Of a DNA stretch of 64,000 nt, positions 45,444 to 57,845 are shown piece after piece. Source of the DNA: Diprion similis (taxonomy: Eukaryota > Arthropoda > Insecta > Hymenoptera > Diprionidae); assembly GCF_021155765.1 (NCBI RefSeq), contig NC_060114.1, forward strand, positions 21,248,501 through 21,312,500. The letters run 5' to 3'. The notes beneath the pieces were generated by a model. The model saw only the letters and a program-made list of their open reading frames with translations. It was not told the DNA's origin and ran no database searches. Made by a program: the position numbers and the translations under genes. How positions within the stretch are numbered: position 1 is the stretch's first letter; each line of letters starts with the position of its first letter.

Positions 45444-48400
45444 TCACGTTCCTGTACTGTTTTCCGTTAATTGGTCTGCGTGCGCCAAAATTGCAGTATT
45501 TTCTTCCACGCATAGTCTCTTAGCATCTCTCTTAGCCTCCCCAGATCCAGAACTTGATTTTCTCTTATGGCTCGAGCTTGAAGAGTGTGTTTGGGAAGCC
45601 GATGAATCTTCTCTGTGCTTCCGGCTGCTCGAAGACGACGAAGACGACACTTTCCTATGTCCGTGATGAGAGTCTCTCCGTTTTTCCAACTTCCTGTCAC
45701 GACCCTCTTTGCTGTCTTGATTATCGCCGGTCGCCTGTTTACTCGATGACGTTTGTTCCCCTGCTTCCTTGATCCTCTCGGTTTCCTTAGCCTCCGTTTT
45801 ACTAGGGTGTGGGCTGCTATGGTGATGTCGATGTTTCTTGTGCTCCTTGTCTCTTCTCTCGCGCTCCCTCCTCTCTTTATGTCGTTGTTCCCTCTCCTTG
45901 TCGTCTCTGGGTTTCCGTTCAGGTTCTGGTTGTGAGGACCGATGCTCAGGAAACTTTGCGGTCTTATCCTCTCCGTGTTTGTTATCAATCTCCGCGCACG
46001 ACGGCATGCTCGGAGTCGTTTCGATCCCATTAGTAATGTCGGCTGGCGGAGGAGGCACAGCCTCTGGTTTCTCATTTTTCCTCCTTTCCTTCGCCTCATC
46101 CTCGGCCATTTCTACTAGAGCTTTGACGGCATTCTCCGTAGCGCATTCGAGTTTCGACATAAACGCGGATACAGTTTCGGCTTCGAGTAGGCGACAGTAT
46201 TTCTCAACCTTGCTTGTATCTGTGGCCCACTTTTTTTCCGCAAGGTCGAAGGTTTCCTTCTTCATCCTCTCGACCATCTCCTTGGATGCTTCTGCGACCG
46301 CGTCTCTAAGGGACTGACACATCTCCTCTACGTCAGTTTTCGATTTATAAATGGCAATCTCCAATGCCTTGTCCACCACTTCGGTAGCGTAGTTTTTACC
46401 GATTGTTTGCCGTGTCGAAAGAACGTCCTCCTCCAGTTCCACCTTCTCCTGAGCTTCCTTTTCCTGCAGTACAGGCGTCACTGGATTATACAGGCTCAGA
46501 TCCGGTCGTTTTATCGATGTTTTAGGATCCTTCGGCTGCAACGGACTCTCAGAAACGCATGTGGACGATTCCTTGGTCGAGGAATAGTTGCTGCTGGTTG
46601 ACTTTCCGTGCCTAGGATGATTGTGTTCCAATTTATGACTACTACTGTGCTTCTTCTTTTCACTAGAATTACTCGATGATTTGTGTTTGTCGTCATGCTT
46701 CTTGTTCTCGCCGCTGCATCGTTCTTCCTTTTTTTCCCGGCTCCTTTTCCGTTCGACGGTTCGTTTTTTATGTTTACAGTTCTGCTGTGGCGTGGATCCT
46801 AGTACGCTACTCGCATCACTCCCCTTCCTGTGATTACTCGACGAGTGTCTTCTGTGGTCCCGTGCTTTGTTCTCGTCCTTGTGCTTGCTGTGCTGTTCGG
46901 ACTTCTTCAGATTACCTTGATACTCGGCGGCTCGCTCTTTCGCTTTCTTTTCCTCGAGGGAATCGGTGCTCACCTGGTGCTCGCCGCGCTGTCTGTCTGT
47001 ATTTTCCTTCTGCTCTTCGACGACGCTGCCCCGCTCCGAATTCTTCTTTTCCTTATAGTGGTGGGCAGTCTCAGTTACAGCGCGACTGTGTCTGATATTC
47101 AAGCTGCTCAATATCTCCGGGTAATACTGCTTTAACCTCACGTGCCAAGCAACGCTTGAAACCGCCGAAACTGTCCTGAACTGATGGATTATGTTACGTG
47201 GTAAAAAGTAAATGTCGTTATCGTAAAGATTTATTCTAGCATAACGAATCCCCTGCCTGCGCAATTGGTTCAACTTGGCATCTTCGACCCATTGAACGCA
47301 CTGGGATATTGGAGGTTCGTGCAAATCGAGTTGTAACTTTTCAACCAGCTCGGAAAAATCGCCGGCGTAAAAAGCGACAACGTCTTTAGTTATCCTGTTG
47401 TACTCGTAAGACTGACCGCCGTGGACTGCCTTTAATATTCCGACAGCCGCTGTCGTCATTCTATCTAAACCATGACCGACGTGGTCGGCATGAGCTCTTG
47501 TTCTATCCTCAAACATGTACTCACGGGCTTCGCTCAGCCGCGGCAGGTACTGAAGGTTACGCAATTCGTTTATGCCCGTTCTGCGACGTTTGCATGGACT
47601 CTTGTTCATGTCCGCCGTAGGAACAAGCTGTTCTCCCGGCCTGATCCACAGAATTGGTCCATCGTTCGATTCCTGTGGCGTCTCCATTTTCACCACTGAC
47701 AAAGGACCCCAAGGCATTGTCTGAAAGTAACGTTATCGAATTACGAAGAGGATTAATGGTCGGAAAATCTCGGAATTACAAACGTTTCGTCGAGTTTTTA
47801 CGACTAGATTACGCGAGCCGGATGCAGGCGCTCGAAGGATCCGACTCACCATTCTCAGAAACGGGTTTTCCTCAAGCCTCTGCAGAAGGTCTGGAAAGTA
47901 TCCGCCAACTTCTTCGTGGACGGTACCAACCAGGCTTATTTGATGAAGCGGACCGTACCGCACAGTGCCGTTACTGAATGTCTTGACCGCCTGCTCCTTG
48001 TACTGTAACATAGTCGTTGTTTCTATGTCACTGTTGCGGCCTAGAACCCCATTTTTAACGGTCAATGAGGGGTAATTGTCAGCCATGTGATCCAAAAGGT
48101 CTGGCAAATAAGCTGCTGCATTGTGAACGATTCCCATTACATGGTAAGCGTTCCCGTTCTCATCCTCGCCGAACACGACCTGCGAGTACATAAGTTTCAA
48201 TTGAAAATATCACAAATTCCTAATTGCAGCCGATGATGGACAATTTTTACTAACCTTGAAGTATTCCTGAGCCAATTCTTCGACTTGTTCGTTAGTTAGG
48301 GCGTCGAGTTCATCCTGGTACATGTGGACAACGCTGGCACCTCCATTGGGGTAAGTTTCAATGTGAATGAACTTCTTGTACTTTAATCCGTCAAGATGAT

Positions 48401-50852
48401 CTCTGCTCTCAGCTAGTTTGTTCAAAGTCTTGTAGTTCTTTGTCTGCAGATTCAGCCTCATATTCTCCGTATCCATGGTCGTCAGAGTCTGAGAAATGGG
48501 TTTGTGACAAATCGGCAGCGTGCCGCGATCGCGACGGCACTGTACCCCAATACTAGCCCTCTTGATTTTGCTTCGTTTGTAGCATCGAGAGCAATGCCTT
48601 CTCTCGCTGTGTTCTCGTCCGCGTTTTTCTCTAGACGAGTGGGACTGCGATTTAAGGTTGTCGCTGGTCGTCGACGTTGGAGGCGCTACACCAGGTGCTG
48701 TGGTCTGTCCAGTAGTGGAATGAATCTCGATCTTAGTGTCGTTGGAACTGCCAATTTCACTTTTGTTTACTTCAGCTTCGACCTCGTTTAAGTCAGGCGG
48801 TTCCTTTTTAACGGCAATTTCTAGAAACTTTGATTCCTTAAGTTCGTTTTCACCCCCCTTGCCTATCACCTGAGGTGATGAAGCGTCGCAAGGAGCATTA
48901 TTTGGCAACGGACAAAATGGTTCGTCCATTAACGGAGTGCCTGGGCTCTCTGCATCGGTGCTAGAATTTTCTCTCTTAGTGACCGGCTTCGGGTTCCCTG
49001 CTTCATTTTTTATCTCTGTGCTAGGCATTGTTGCCGTAGTCGTCGTCGTCGTTATCGTGGTGTCGGGGCTGTTGGGGCTTGTTGGAACCCTCGGAGGATA
49101 ATCCGGACTTCTGGGACTGCTGAAGATGTCCCCGCTACTCTGGGGACTTTCTCCATGATGCGGCGTTTTGTTGGAAGCATTTCCACACCCTTCAAGTTTT
49201 ATTGGGAAACTTTGCGAGTGTCTTCCCGGCGTTGCTTCGCCTACAAACGTTGTGTCGGCCTGTAAAAATTAGATACAAATGTCTCAATAAGTTGTTTAAG
49301 TGATTCATGTGCAATTCAACGTTCAACTGTCGAAGTGCTTACATTCATAGAATGATTTGAAGAGCTCTTCGAAGATTTGCTGAATTTATTTCCGTGACAT
49401 GCAAGGCGGTTCGCCTCGTCTGTAAAATACAAAACATGATTAAATGACCGTTTACATAGTGCACAGACTATGTCCTTAATTTTTTTCATTACACTGTTAA
49501 AATGGTAAAAAGCTAGATTACGATGTGGAGTAACACAATGATTTTAGATTGTTGCCGAGAGAAGGGATATTTTTGTGAAGAACTGTTAGATCAATGCTTT
49601 GCTTTTCAAATTTTAGTCAATTTAATGACTGAATAAGTTCATTTCGGAGCTTTCTTCTCAATCGATAATTTATAGCTTATATATGTATCTATCGACATCG
49701 AAAACTAATTAACTTTAACTTGTCGAATTACATAACCATGCACAGGTAAAGAACTTCTTATCATAATCAAATTTGTTAGGAAAACCTCCGAGGAATGACG
49801 ATTCATGTTTCAGACAAAATGTTCTAGAGAATTCTAGAGAAAAAAGAGCCGAAGTATTTAACCTCGGTGTTTAAATTATTTCAGCAATTGAAGGAACAGT
49901 TTTTACAGGGCAAGAACCAATATATGTGAGTTCGGTAAAAAAAATCTGTTACTTGGAATAAAAATTTACTAACGAAACGATAGGACTTTCGTTATAAATC
50001 GTTGATCAATATTTCAGGACAGAATAAGCGGAATTCAGTTGTGTGTAAAGGTACTACCGTTAGCGAAACCCGTGACTAATACTCCGGTACTCGGCATACT
50101 TTATTGCAAGCATGTGCGATAGTAACCGTACAACTAGTATATCGTCTTAGCAGATTTCGATATTCATTCTGCGCATGTGGATGGTATCCTTGTATGCTTT
50201 TGAATGCAAGTGTAACTAAGAGAAGAAAAAAATTATGCATATCTCTGCCGAGGCTGAATGTAATAACACACCGCTCGTGGTGACGTATCGGTGAGTTCCG
50301 AGCGGACGGTATGTTGGAAAAGCTTCGAGGATAAGGAGAAGACAAGTTTGCACGACGGTTACCATTCGTTTCCGCAGAAAGGGTGAGAGGCCTGTCCGCA
50401 GTAGCGTAGTACTCTACAAGCGTGATACCACTGGCTGATAGGGCTGGTGTTCGTTGAAGCGGAACGTGGGGGGGTGTCAGCGCCTTGGCGACGGCGCCGT
50501 CGTCGCGACACGCGCTTCCCGGTGGGCCTGGGGACCCGGGGGACCTCGGCGATCTTGGGGGCGAAGCGAAGTTCGTCTCGGCGTTGAATATTGCCGCGGG
50601 TCTCGGAGGCGTCACGATGGACGCTGCGACTGTGTTGCCAGAGCGCTGGTGAGACGCGCCGTTGTCGTTACTCGTTATCCTGCTCGTTTTCCTTGTATTG
50701 AGGCTTGTTTCGGCCTCGCTGAACGACGACGACCTGGGTGTTGCAGGTCTGCTCGATGTGTCGTCGCTTATCACTTCGCTTAATCGCGTTTCTCCACTAT
50801 TTACATCGCGCTGCTCATTTGACACGGTGTTTCCACTGTTCTCGGAAGCCAT
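45444..50852 (-). CDS. RSBN1 family protein (round spermatid basic protein 1 homologue)
   Basis: Coding exons: 50852 to about 50270, 49419-49343, 49259-48255, 48179-47850 and 47720-45444. The last three junctions are phase 0 and clean. With the first exon ending at 50270 the total is 4272 nt (1423 aa). The conserved core spans 48300-47150: [37 protein letters not shown]-type sequence (here [12 protein letters not shown]), [20 protein letters not shown], then [20 protein letters not shown] and [20 protein letters not shown]. Flanks are disordered: a Pro/Ser-rich N-terminus and a long Lys/Arg/Ser/His-rich tail with a coiled-coil-like stretch near 46000-46400. The vertebrate RSBN1 core has been reported as a JmjC-like H4K20 demethylase; activity here is inferred. 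The first junction is doubtful (see findings). The start is the in-frame ATG in AAGATGG; an ATG seven codons upstream at 50873 is also possible. Confidence 0.88.
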
Positions 50853-52681
50853 CTTGGATTTACGGATTAACATCGTAGCTGGGAGTCTGCGATCACTGCT
50901 AGATCAACATCATTATGTGGAATTTTCTCAAGAATCTTGAACCGACGCCTAGATGGCGCGAGTATTTCTTATAGCAGAAAGGATGGAGTGGAGTGGAAGG
51001 CTAGAATTTCATGTGTACAATTCAAGCATTCTGATTCGTTAAGTAAGATTAGGTTAGGTTCGACAACTAATGAGAATGCTCAGATGGTGGGAAACGCTGC
51101 TGCTCTGCTACGTTTTGCTACTCATGAAATTCCAGCTAAAGTCAACGCTGTTGGTTTACAGAATACTAAAAGTATGAAATTATTCATATAAGTTTACCGG
51201 AATATCTAAATCCAATATGGTTGACAGAAATTGAGAGAAAAGGAGTTACTGCAATTTAATATTGCCAACATGTTTATTTGAAATTAATTACCATATAAAC
51301 GGAATGCATTGTTTGCATTGATAGAAAATTACTAATTAAGAGTACCAAATTTATTTTATATACACTTGACATGGATCGGTACCGCGATGTAGCATTCCGT
51401 TTCTGTCTTTCTATTTTCTGAATCGTTGGAAGTGCTGCCTCTCGGACTTCATCTACTTGTGAGAATTAAATGAAGCATAAAACACATTTTCTCACATAAG
51501 TGTCAGATCCACATCGTCGACACCTTATGATATCTTTTAATTCAGTGACAATATATTAATTGCAGAAGAAATAATTAATACATTTTCCACGTATTATATA
51601 CGTTAGCGTGTATTATACTAATTGGGTACTTCAACGGTACAATTTAATACTGTTATACAGTATGTACATACATACAATGTAAGCGACATTTGCATTTATT
51701 CTCATACATAAATATATTTAAATATTGTTTCTTATGCAAAAGTTTCAAATAAATTTTCTATTTCTAATCTTATGCGATGTTTACTTCATTTATCTCCTAA
51801 TGCATTTTTGGATTCATTTGAATTTAGCGCCAAATCAAGAGGTGCGGGGTTTCTAGGTTGTTCTCAGAACCGCTAGGCTGCGCTAAATGTCGTACACAGT
51901 AGGGCCTGTAGTCTGCTTATACAGTACTGTAGTATACAGTAGAACACGGAAAAATACATTGCCGCCTTACGGAAGTGTGTATTTTATCCAGTCCTTTTTG
52001 GCTTTGACTGAGATATAATACATACCATCCAGAGTGCGTTTCGATATTTTCTGCAAATGGCGAGAGTATCATTCCGTCATTGTTTAGTACGCGGAAGCGA
52101 ACGGAGACAGACGAAGATCTCAACACTTTAAACAAATATCGGAACGTACCCTATTCGCCCTATTGAAGTAAAAGCAGGCCGGCGGCTGTCGATTACTAGT
52201 TTTGAATTAATTTTGCTACGATGCAAGGCTACTCTGGTTAAAGTAAAACCATGTTTCAATGACGGATATGCTTCTAATAAGTTTTGTCTGTTCCTTTAAA
52301 TCTTTAATTATAACGATTATAACACACATTGATAATTCCATAAAGTTCAAAGTCGATATGACGCATCGGACGTAGCTAAATCAGATGGCGTGACGATCGG
52401 TGTTCTCGAGGTCTGGCAACGCGTTCGTTGCGCGTTGATCGCGCGTCTATTGCGACGAACGTGCTACGGACTACGGCGGCAAGGAATAGAGCGGCGTTGG
52501 TTGCGTTTCTGAGTTTATAATACACCTGAGTACGGGAGACTGTGATCTGAGGTAGCGTCGTCAGGTTGATAACGAAAGGGTGAAAACGCGCGTATAATAC
52601 ATACATAGGTGGAATAACCAGGTTTGCGACGTGGGTGAGCGGTGTCGAGGGTGCGCGAGTTAGTTAAGTTTAAGGAATAAG
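50853..52681. promoter_or_regulatory. Divergent promoter region between RSBN1 and SET
   Basis: RSBN1 (-) and SET (+) are head-to-head 1.8 kb apart. TAGATGGCGC lies at 50950-50959 near the RSBN1 start and CAGATGGCG at 52382-52390 near the probable SET start. The SET 5' UTR from about 52390 is GC-rich. The middle (51180-51800) is AT-rich without open frames. A dispersed repeat copy lies at 51820-51893. I see no other gene. Confidence 0.5.
51820..51893 (+). repeat. ~80-bp dispersed repeat, copy 2
   Basis: Contains GAATTTAGCGCCAAATCAAG, AGGTGCGGGG and CCGCTAGGCTGCGCTAAATG. It aligns with the reverse complement of 41176-41256. Both copies lie close to gene starts. Confidence 0.75.
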
Positions 52682-54420
52682 ATGTCTTCGCCGAACAAGA
52701 AGGTGAAGAAGCTGGAGGATCCAGGATCGGGGGACGGAGACGCGCGCGACTATGATCTCGAGACGCAAAAGGCGCTGGAAGAGATTGACGGATGTCAGAA
52801 CCAAATCGATGGACTGAACGAGAAAGCTAGCGACGAGATACTGGAAGTCGAGAAGAAGTACAACAAGCTGCGCAAGCCGTACTTCCAGAAGCGTAACGAG
52901 ATCATCAAAAGGATACCCAACTTCTGGGTAACCGCAGTATCCTTTCAAATACCGATATTCATTGTCAAAACTACTTTGTTGTTACTCTGTTGACGTTTAC
53001 CATCTATGCCGGCGTCCGCTGGCCGCCGCCGCCATCTTGCCAACTTTCGTCCCACGCCGTACGCACTAGCCGCTGAATATTGTTGAATGCTGTCGCACGA
53101 TAGTTGAAGATCGTGTAAACGTTAAGGCGCGTGCATCTGCGGACGAGCACGCGTCTTGACTTTCTAACAAGCCGCCGTCACTTATTACCTATCGTCTGTC
53201 TATCCCGTATTAATCATCCTCTGACTGTCCATCAAGCCCGGGGGATTTCCCGCCCAAAACAATGCAGCGCCGATTTCACAAATTCGTTTTGAAATATGTC
53301 AAGTTTGAGCCTGAATAAGCGAATATGCTGTGTTTTTGATTGAGATTAGGTATATGCTTGCTGTTATGCTTCCTTAACCACGTGTCTAGTTTGTAAATCA
53401 CCCACAAATAGCACCTATACTTGAGGAAGAAGAGGAGGATGCGCTGCGGTATTTGAACAAGTTGGAAGTCGAAGAGTTTGAAGACATAAAGTCAGGGTAC
53501 AGAATCAACTTCCACTTTGACGAGAACCCGTATTTTGAGAACGATGTTCTCACCAAAGAATTTCACCTTGGCTCTTCTGGTGAGCTCCGTTTCTATTTTC
53601 AACTGTTTTTGTTTTTGTCGCTCTAACGCTTTTCTGTGATTCTCTATTACTAATTAAATATTATATGTTTTTGCTGCGATGAGACTCCTGCTCTTTTGCA
53701 GGAGATCCAGCGTCGCAAAGTACGCTTATTCGCTGGAAGGAGAATGGGGATCTGACGAAACGAGCTAAAGACAAAGGATCCTTGAAGGGAAGGAAGAGGC
53801 CACTTGTTGGGCACAAGACGTTCTTTGACTGGTTCACGGATCACGGGGATCCAAGCTCAGATGACATAGCGGAGCTTATCAAGGATGACATGTGGCCAAA
53901 TCCATTACAGGTAACCACACATGCATTTATATTTATTCAAAACGTCAATGAAAGACTCGATATCTGTGAAACATCCAAGAGATTGAAAATACAATTTTCA
54001 TAACAGTATTACCTGGTGCCGGACATTGATATCGAAAATGGAATCGAGGGCGACGATGATGAAGTTGACAGTAACGAAGACGAGGATGAAGATGGTGACG
54101 AAGGCGAAGACGGAGGTGAAGGTGAGGAGGGAGATGACAGTATAGTGGTTGTTGAAGATGATGCCGACGAGGAAGATGAGGAGGAAGAAGCTGACGGGGA
54201 TGGAGAGGGAGTCAATGACGAGGGAGACATGATGGTGGATGATGAAGCGGAACAGGACGGTAAATAAAAAGCGATACTAATGTTTTTTTTTATATCGAAA
54301 TTGTTTTTTCGGCTGGTAAGTTAGGAAGTTCTTCTGCCAGTCGAAAATTAAACCTAAAACTTACGGCAATAATTTTTTTATGTAACTGCTATTATTTCAG
54401 ATGGGAAAGAACCAGAGTAA
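52682..54420 (+). CDS. Set: SET / I2PP2A, NAP-family histone chaperone
   Basis: Five coding exons: 52682-52936, 53390-53579, 53702-53910, 54007-54259 and 54401-54420 (308 aa, phases 0, 1, 0 and 1 match). The N-terminal dimerisation helix is residues 25-75 ([20 protein letters not shown]), leading into [14 protein letters not shown]. The earmuff domain carries [29 protein letters not shown] and [19 protein letters not shown]. The acidic tail of about 80 residues is almost all Asp/Glu/Gly. SET binds histones, blocks their acetylation (INHAT) and inhibits PP2A; it acts mainly in the nucleus. Length matches the family (about 270-290 aa) except for a longer acid tail. If the last intron is not removed, translation stops at 54267 with DGK instead of DGKEPE. 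The 3' UTR begins at 54421, with AATAAA near 54611. Confidence 0.95.
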
Positions 54421-55015
54421 TAAGCGCACATTGGAAAAGATCCTGAGATCCGTTACAATATGGATGGAACATTGGTAAAAGCATATACGATAAATAGTTG
54501 TGAACCGAACAGTACGTAGTAAATTACGACTATTCGGTACAGACGCATCACAGAAAAACAAAAACTAATCAGATATATAAAACAACTAAAAACTTGCTAA
54601 AACGAAAAAAAATAAATAAAAATCCCCGTCTGATGCCCTTCTATAATATAAAATAAGTAACGATAACGATAGGATAGGCTAAAGTTAAGTCATGGCATCA
54701 GACAGGTTTTTATCACGGCAGTTATCTCTGCGATGGTAATGGCTCTGTAGTATCATCCGCAAGTTCCTTTCCGGACGAGGCACGTCAGTCACCCGCGACA
54801 GTTATTCGCGGGTTCTATGGTCTTTTCCATCCCCTCCCCCCGCCCCCCAACTTTTACAGCAATTTCATAACGTGGAAATACGTATAATTAGATAAATAGA
54901 TGTAATTAGGATTTGCGATAATTAGCAAAAAAAGTGGACAGATAGGGAATCACTGTAGATTTTACAAGAAAGAGAGAGAAAGAGAGAGAGAACGAGAGCG
55001 AAGGCGAAAGTGTGT

Positions 55016-55055
<40 letters not shown>

Positions 55056-57845
55056 GTCCCGTTTTATTTTATCTGTAGTAACGCAGCTGCTAACGTGCCT
55101 CGTCAACCCTCTTCCAACCTCCGTACCTCTTCATTTCACTTTTTTAAGTACGTGTATGGTAATAATAATTATTGATATTTATATATATTTGATTTATTTC
55201 GAACTACGTCGATTTTATCGACACGGTGTTGTCTAATTAAATCACCCACTTCGAACGGAACGTATGTCTATTTGGTTTAATTTTTAGTTACTCGAATTCA
55301 CTGGTTTATTTCATAATAACGCATTGAATTGCGTTATTGTTCTCTGGAGGTGACAGGAAGGAAATTGGAAAACTGAGATTAGATGATGGGTTTCTTCAAA
55401 TTTAACGATTAATTGAGACGAAAAATTGTAATGAAATTAGGAATTTCAAATATATATTTGTTAATTATCAACTTTCACATCCTGAGCATTCGCAGTGGCA
55501 GGTTTCTAAAAAAATTTGTGAAATTGTCAAGTTTAAAACCCCATGAAAGCTGAAAGGAATTGTGTAAATTTTCACATTACCCACAAGGTATCGTAGAATA
55601 CGAGTACACAATTCTATTTCCTTAATTTTTCATCTCAAATGTCTGAAAGGGGTCTTGAAGACGAAAATCCACCTTCTGGTGAATAATTCTTTCAATTTTA
55701 CGCCACAAATCGAAGGTAGTCACTACTCACCTCCAACACTGGCTCTATTTTCATGCAGAAAGTAATCGGATCTATGCAACTTTTGAAATGTTAGATTCCT
55801 GAATTTTGTTCTTAAGTCTTGCAATTCGGTTCACGAATTGCGTTAAGAGTTCATAATAACAATATGTCCTATGCTGTACATAATTAGCGGGTTGGGCTGC
55901 GTCATTTAGACAGAGGCTTGGGAGAACAAGCAAGAGCACATCTCTCCCGTCCGCGGGTGCAGTCGGATATGATAAGATAGAAAATGAATCATAATATCTT
56001 GTGAAAATTGACATTCTAATTAGCGCTTTTCGTTATTACACACGTGTGCCTATCGAACAGACGCGCGGATTATGTGAAAAAAGACTATAATAATGGTGCA
56101 TATCGAGATTATAACTTACGGTACCGCACGGTGATGGATAAAATTATATAGCATAGCTGTACATATAACATACGCACATGCATATCTATTATCTCTTACC
56201 GGGAGCTATTGGAGTTGAACAATCAAATTGTGGATTAAAGAACTGCATAACGTATATGTGTAACTTCTGTCAATAAAATGTTAATCCGAGACCTCTAAAA
56301 GTTTCGACGGTAGCATAACGAACGTGGTTGAAGCAAATCTGTATGCGCTTGGAGACTAACTGCAGCAGAAACTACCACGCTGGAAACGTTCGCACGCCTC
56401 AAAACGAGACGAAATAAAAAAAAAAGGGTCGCTTGTTGTGTCCACTTGACGAAAGAAGATTGCTCAGCGTCGCCAGACTGCGCGATGCATTGCGAGAAGC
56501 AGCGAGGAAGCTCTGAGCGATCTGTAAGAAACTTGTATTGGACACGTTTCAATTTTTTCACAAGAGACTCGACTGTCAAGTGTTTATATACGTCGCATTT
56601 TAAATGCGTGTCATGGCCGGCCTACAATACACTTCTATATTATTTTAATAACCGTCACTCCGTCTGCCACTAAAATCTCCCCGTCGCAACTGCAGCAATT
56701 TATACATAGCAAAGGAATCAAACACTCTCGATTAATCAATCGAGAATCACAATCGCCACTAACTTCGTCGGTTGGTTGTCTGTCGCACATCCATTTCAAC
56801 AAATTTCAATGTGAATCTGATTTCAAAAGACGTGCTTTTCTGACCCACCCTGATACAAGTTTGTAGCTGAAAATTGGCGAAACTTTAACAAAATAGACTT
56901 TTTAATAAAGGGAAACTTTCCTTGTTTTTTCAAACTTACCGTATTTTCTTAGTAACAACTAACAACTTTTTTCAGACAATCATCGTATCAGGTTTCCATA
57001 TTATCACGATTGTCTTTTTTTTCAACGAATTATATTTTCATCGCGCTCATTGCGCTCCACCAAGGGGTGGACGTTTAAGGGAAATAGAACATCCAGTGAT
57101 TTACGATGAATTTTGTGTCAATATAAAAGTACCTTTTCATCGTTTTATAAAAATATTCCATTCTTCGTCAACTACCCGCCATCGATCTTCACTTGTTTTA
57201 CCTAGCTCTATACGAACATGACAAATAAAAACTGAACTATGCAGACCTAGTACTTTGCCATTATGAAGTTCCAATCAGTTTTCATTATTATAAGTTTTCT
57301 ACAAGACAGGTATATTCACTCATTTGAATAAAATTCAGTAAAAATACTGCGAGTCGAATATTTCGGGCGTGAAAGATATTTTTGAATCGACATGCGACGC
57401 GAATGAGAAAATCATTCCAACTGTTTTAGTCTAGGTTTAGACACAAGAATTGAGAATTTGGGATGCCAAAGAAGAAGAATCGGCCAGCTGCTGTTGGAGG
57501 GGAGTCCCAGAGATATCAGACTGACAATGAGCCAATGGCAAGTTGGAGGGGTTGCGGTGTTTGTGGGCGTACGGATACGTTTGTAGGACCGTGCGGGACC
57601 GAGAAACCGAGACTTCACACAGACTCGGAGCATTTCCTCCGTGCACGAGCGCAGCGAGTCGCGAGCCCTTTCGTCGTTTGCGTTTGTCCGGACAGTGAAG
57701 TGTTTTCCCCGTGTATGATCCTTGTTCGTGAATTTTTAATTTTTCACTTCTATCGTTAAGAAGTGAAAATATTTCGAAACGATATCACTAGCTTCTTCCT
57801 CCGGGATTATTATTCCCGGCGAACTGAACTTCGGCCAGCTTGAGG
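54421..57845. other. SET 3' UTR, intergenic DNA and fibulin promoter/5' UTR
   Basis: The left part is the SET 3' UTR (AATAAA near 54611) with a GA microsatellite at 55018-55052. From 55200 to 57400 the DNA is AT-rich with no supported frame. The segment 57590-57845 is more GC-rich and leads into the fibulin start codon, so the fibulin start site probably lies around 57600-57700. That location is inferred from composition. Confidence 0.5.
55018..55052. repeat. (GA)n microsatellite
   Basis: About 17 uninterrupted GA units, preceded by shorter GA tracts from 54968, downstream of SET. Confidence 0.9.

Noticed and set aside
54009-54230. Minus-strand Ser/Pro-rich frame opposite the SET acidic tail
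   Set aside because: It is the antisense image of GAA/GAT/GAG codons and is low complexity only.
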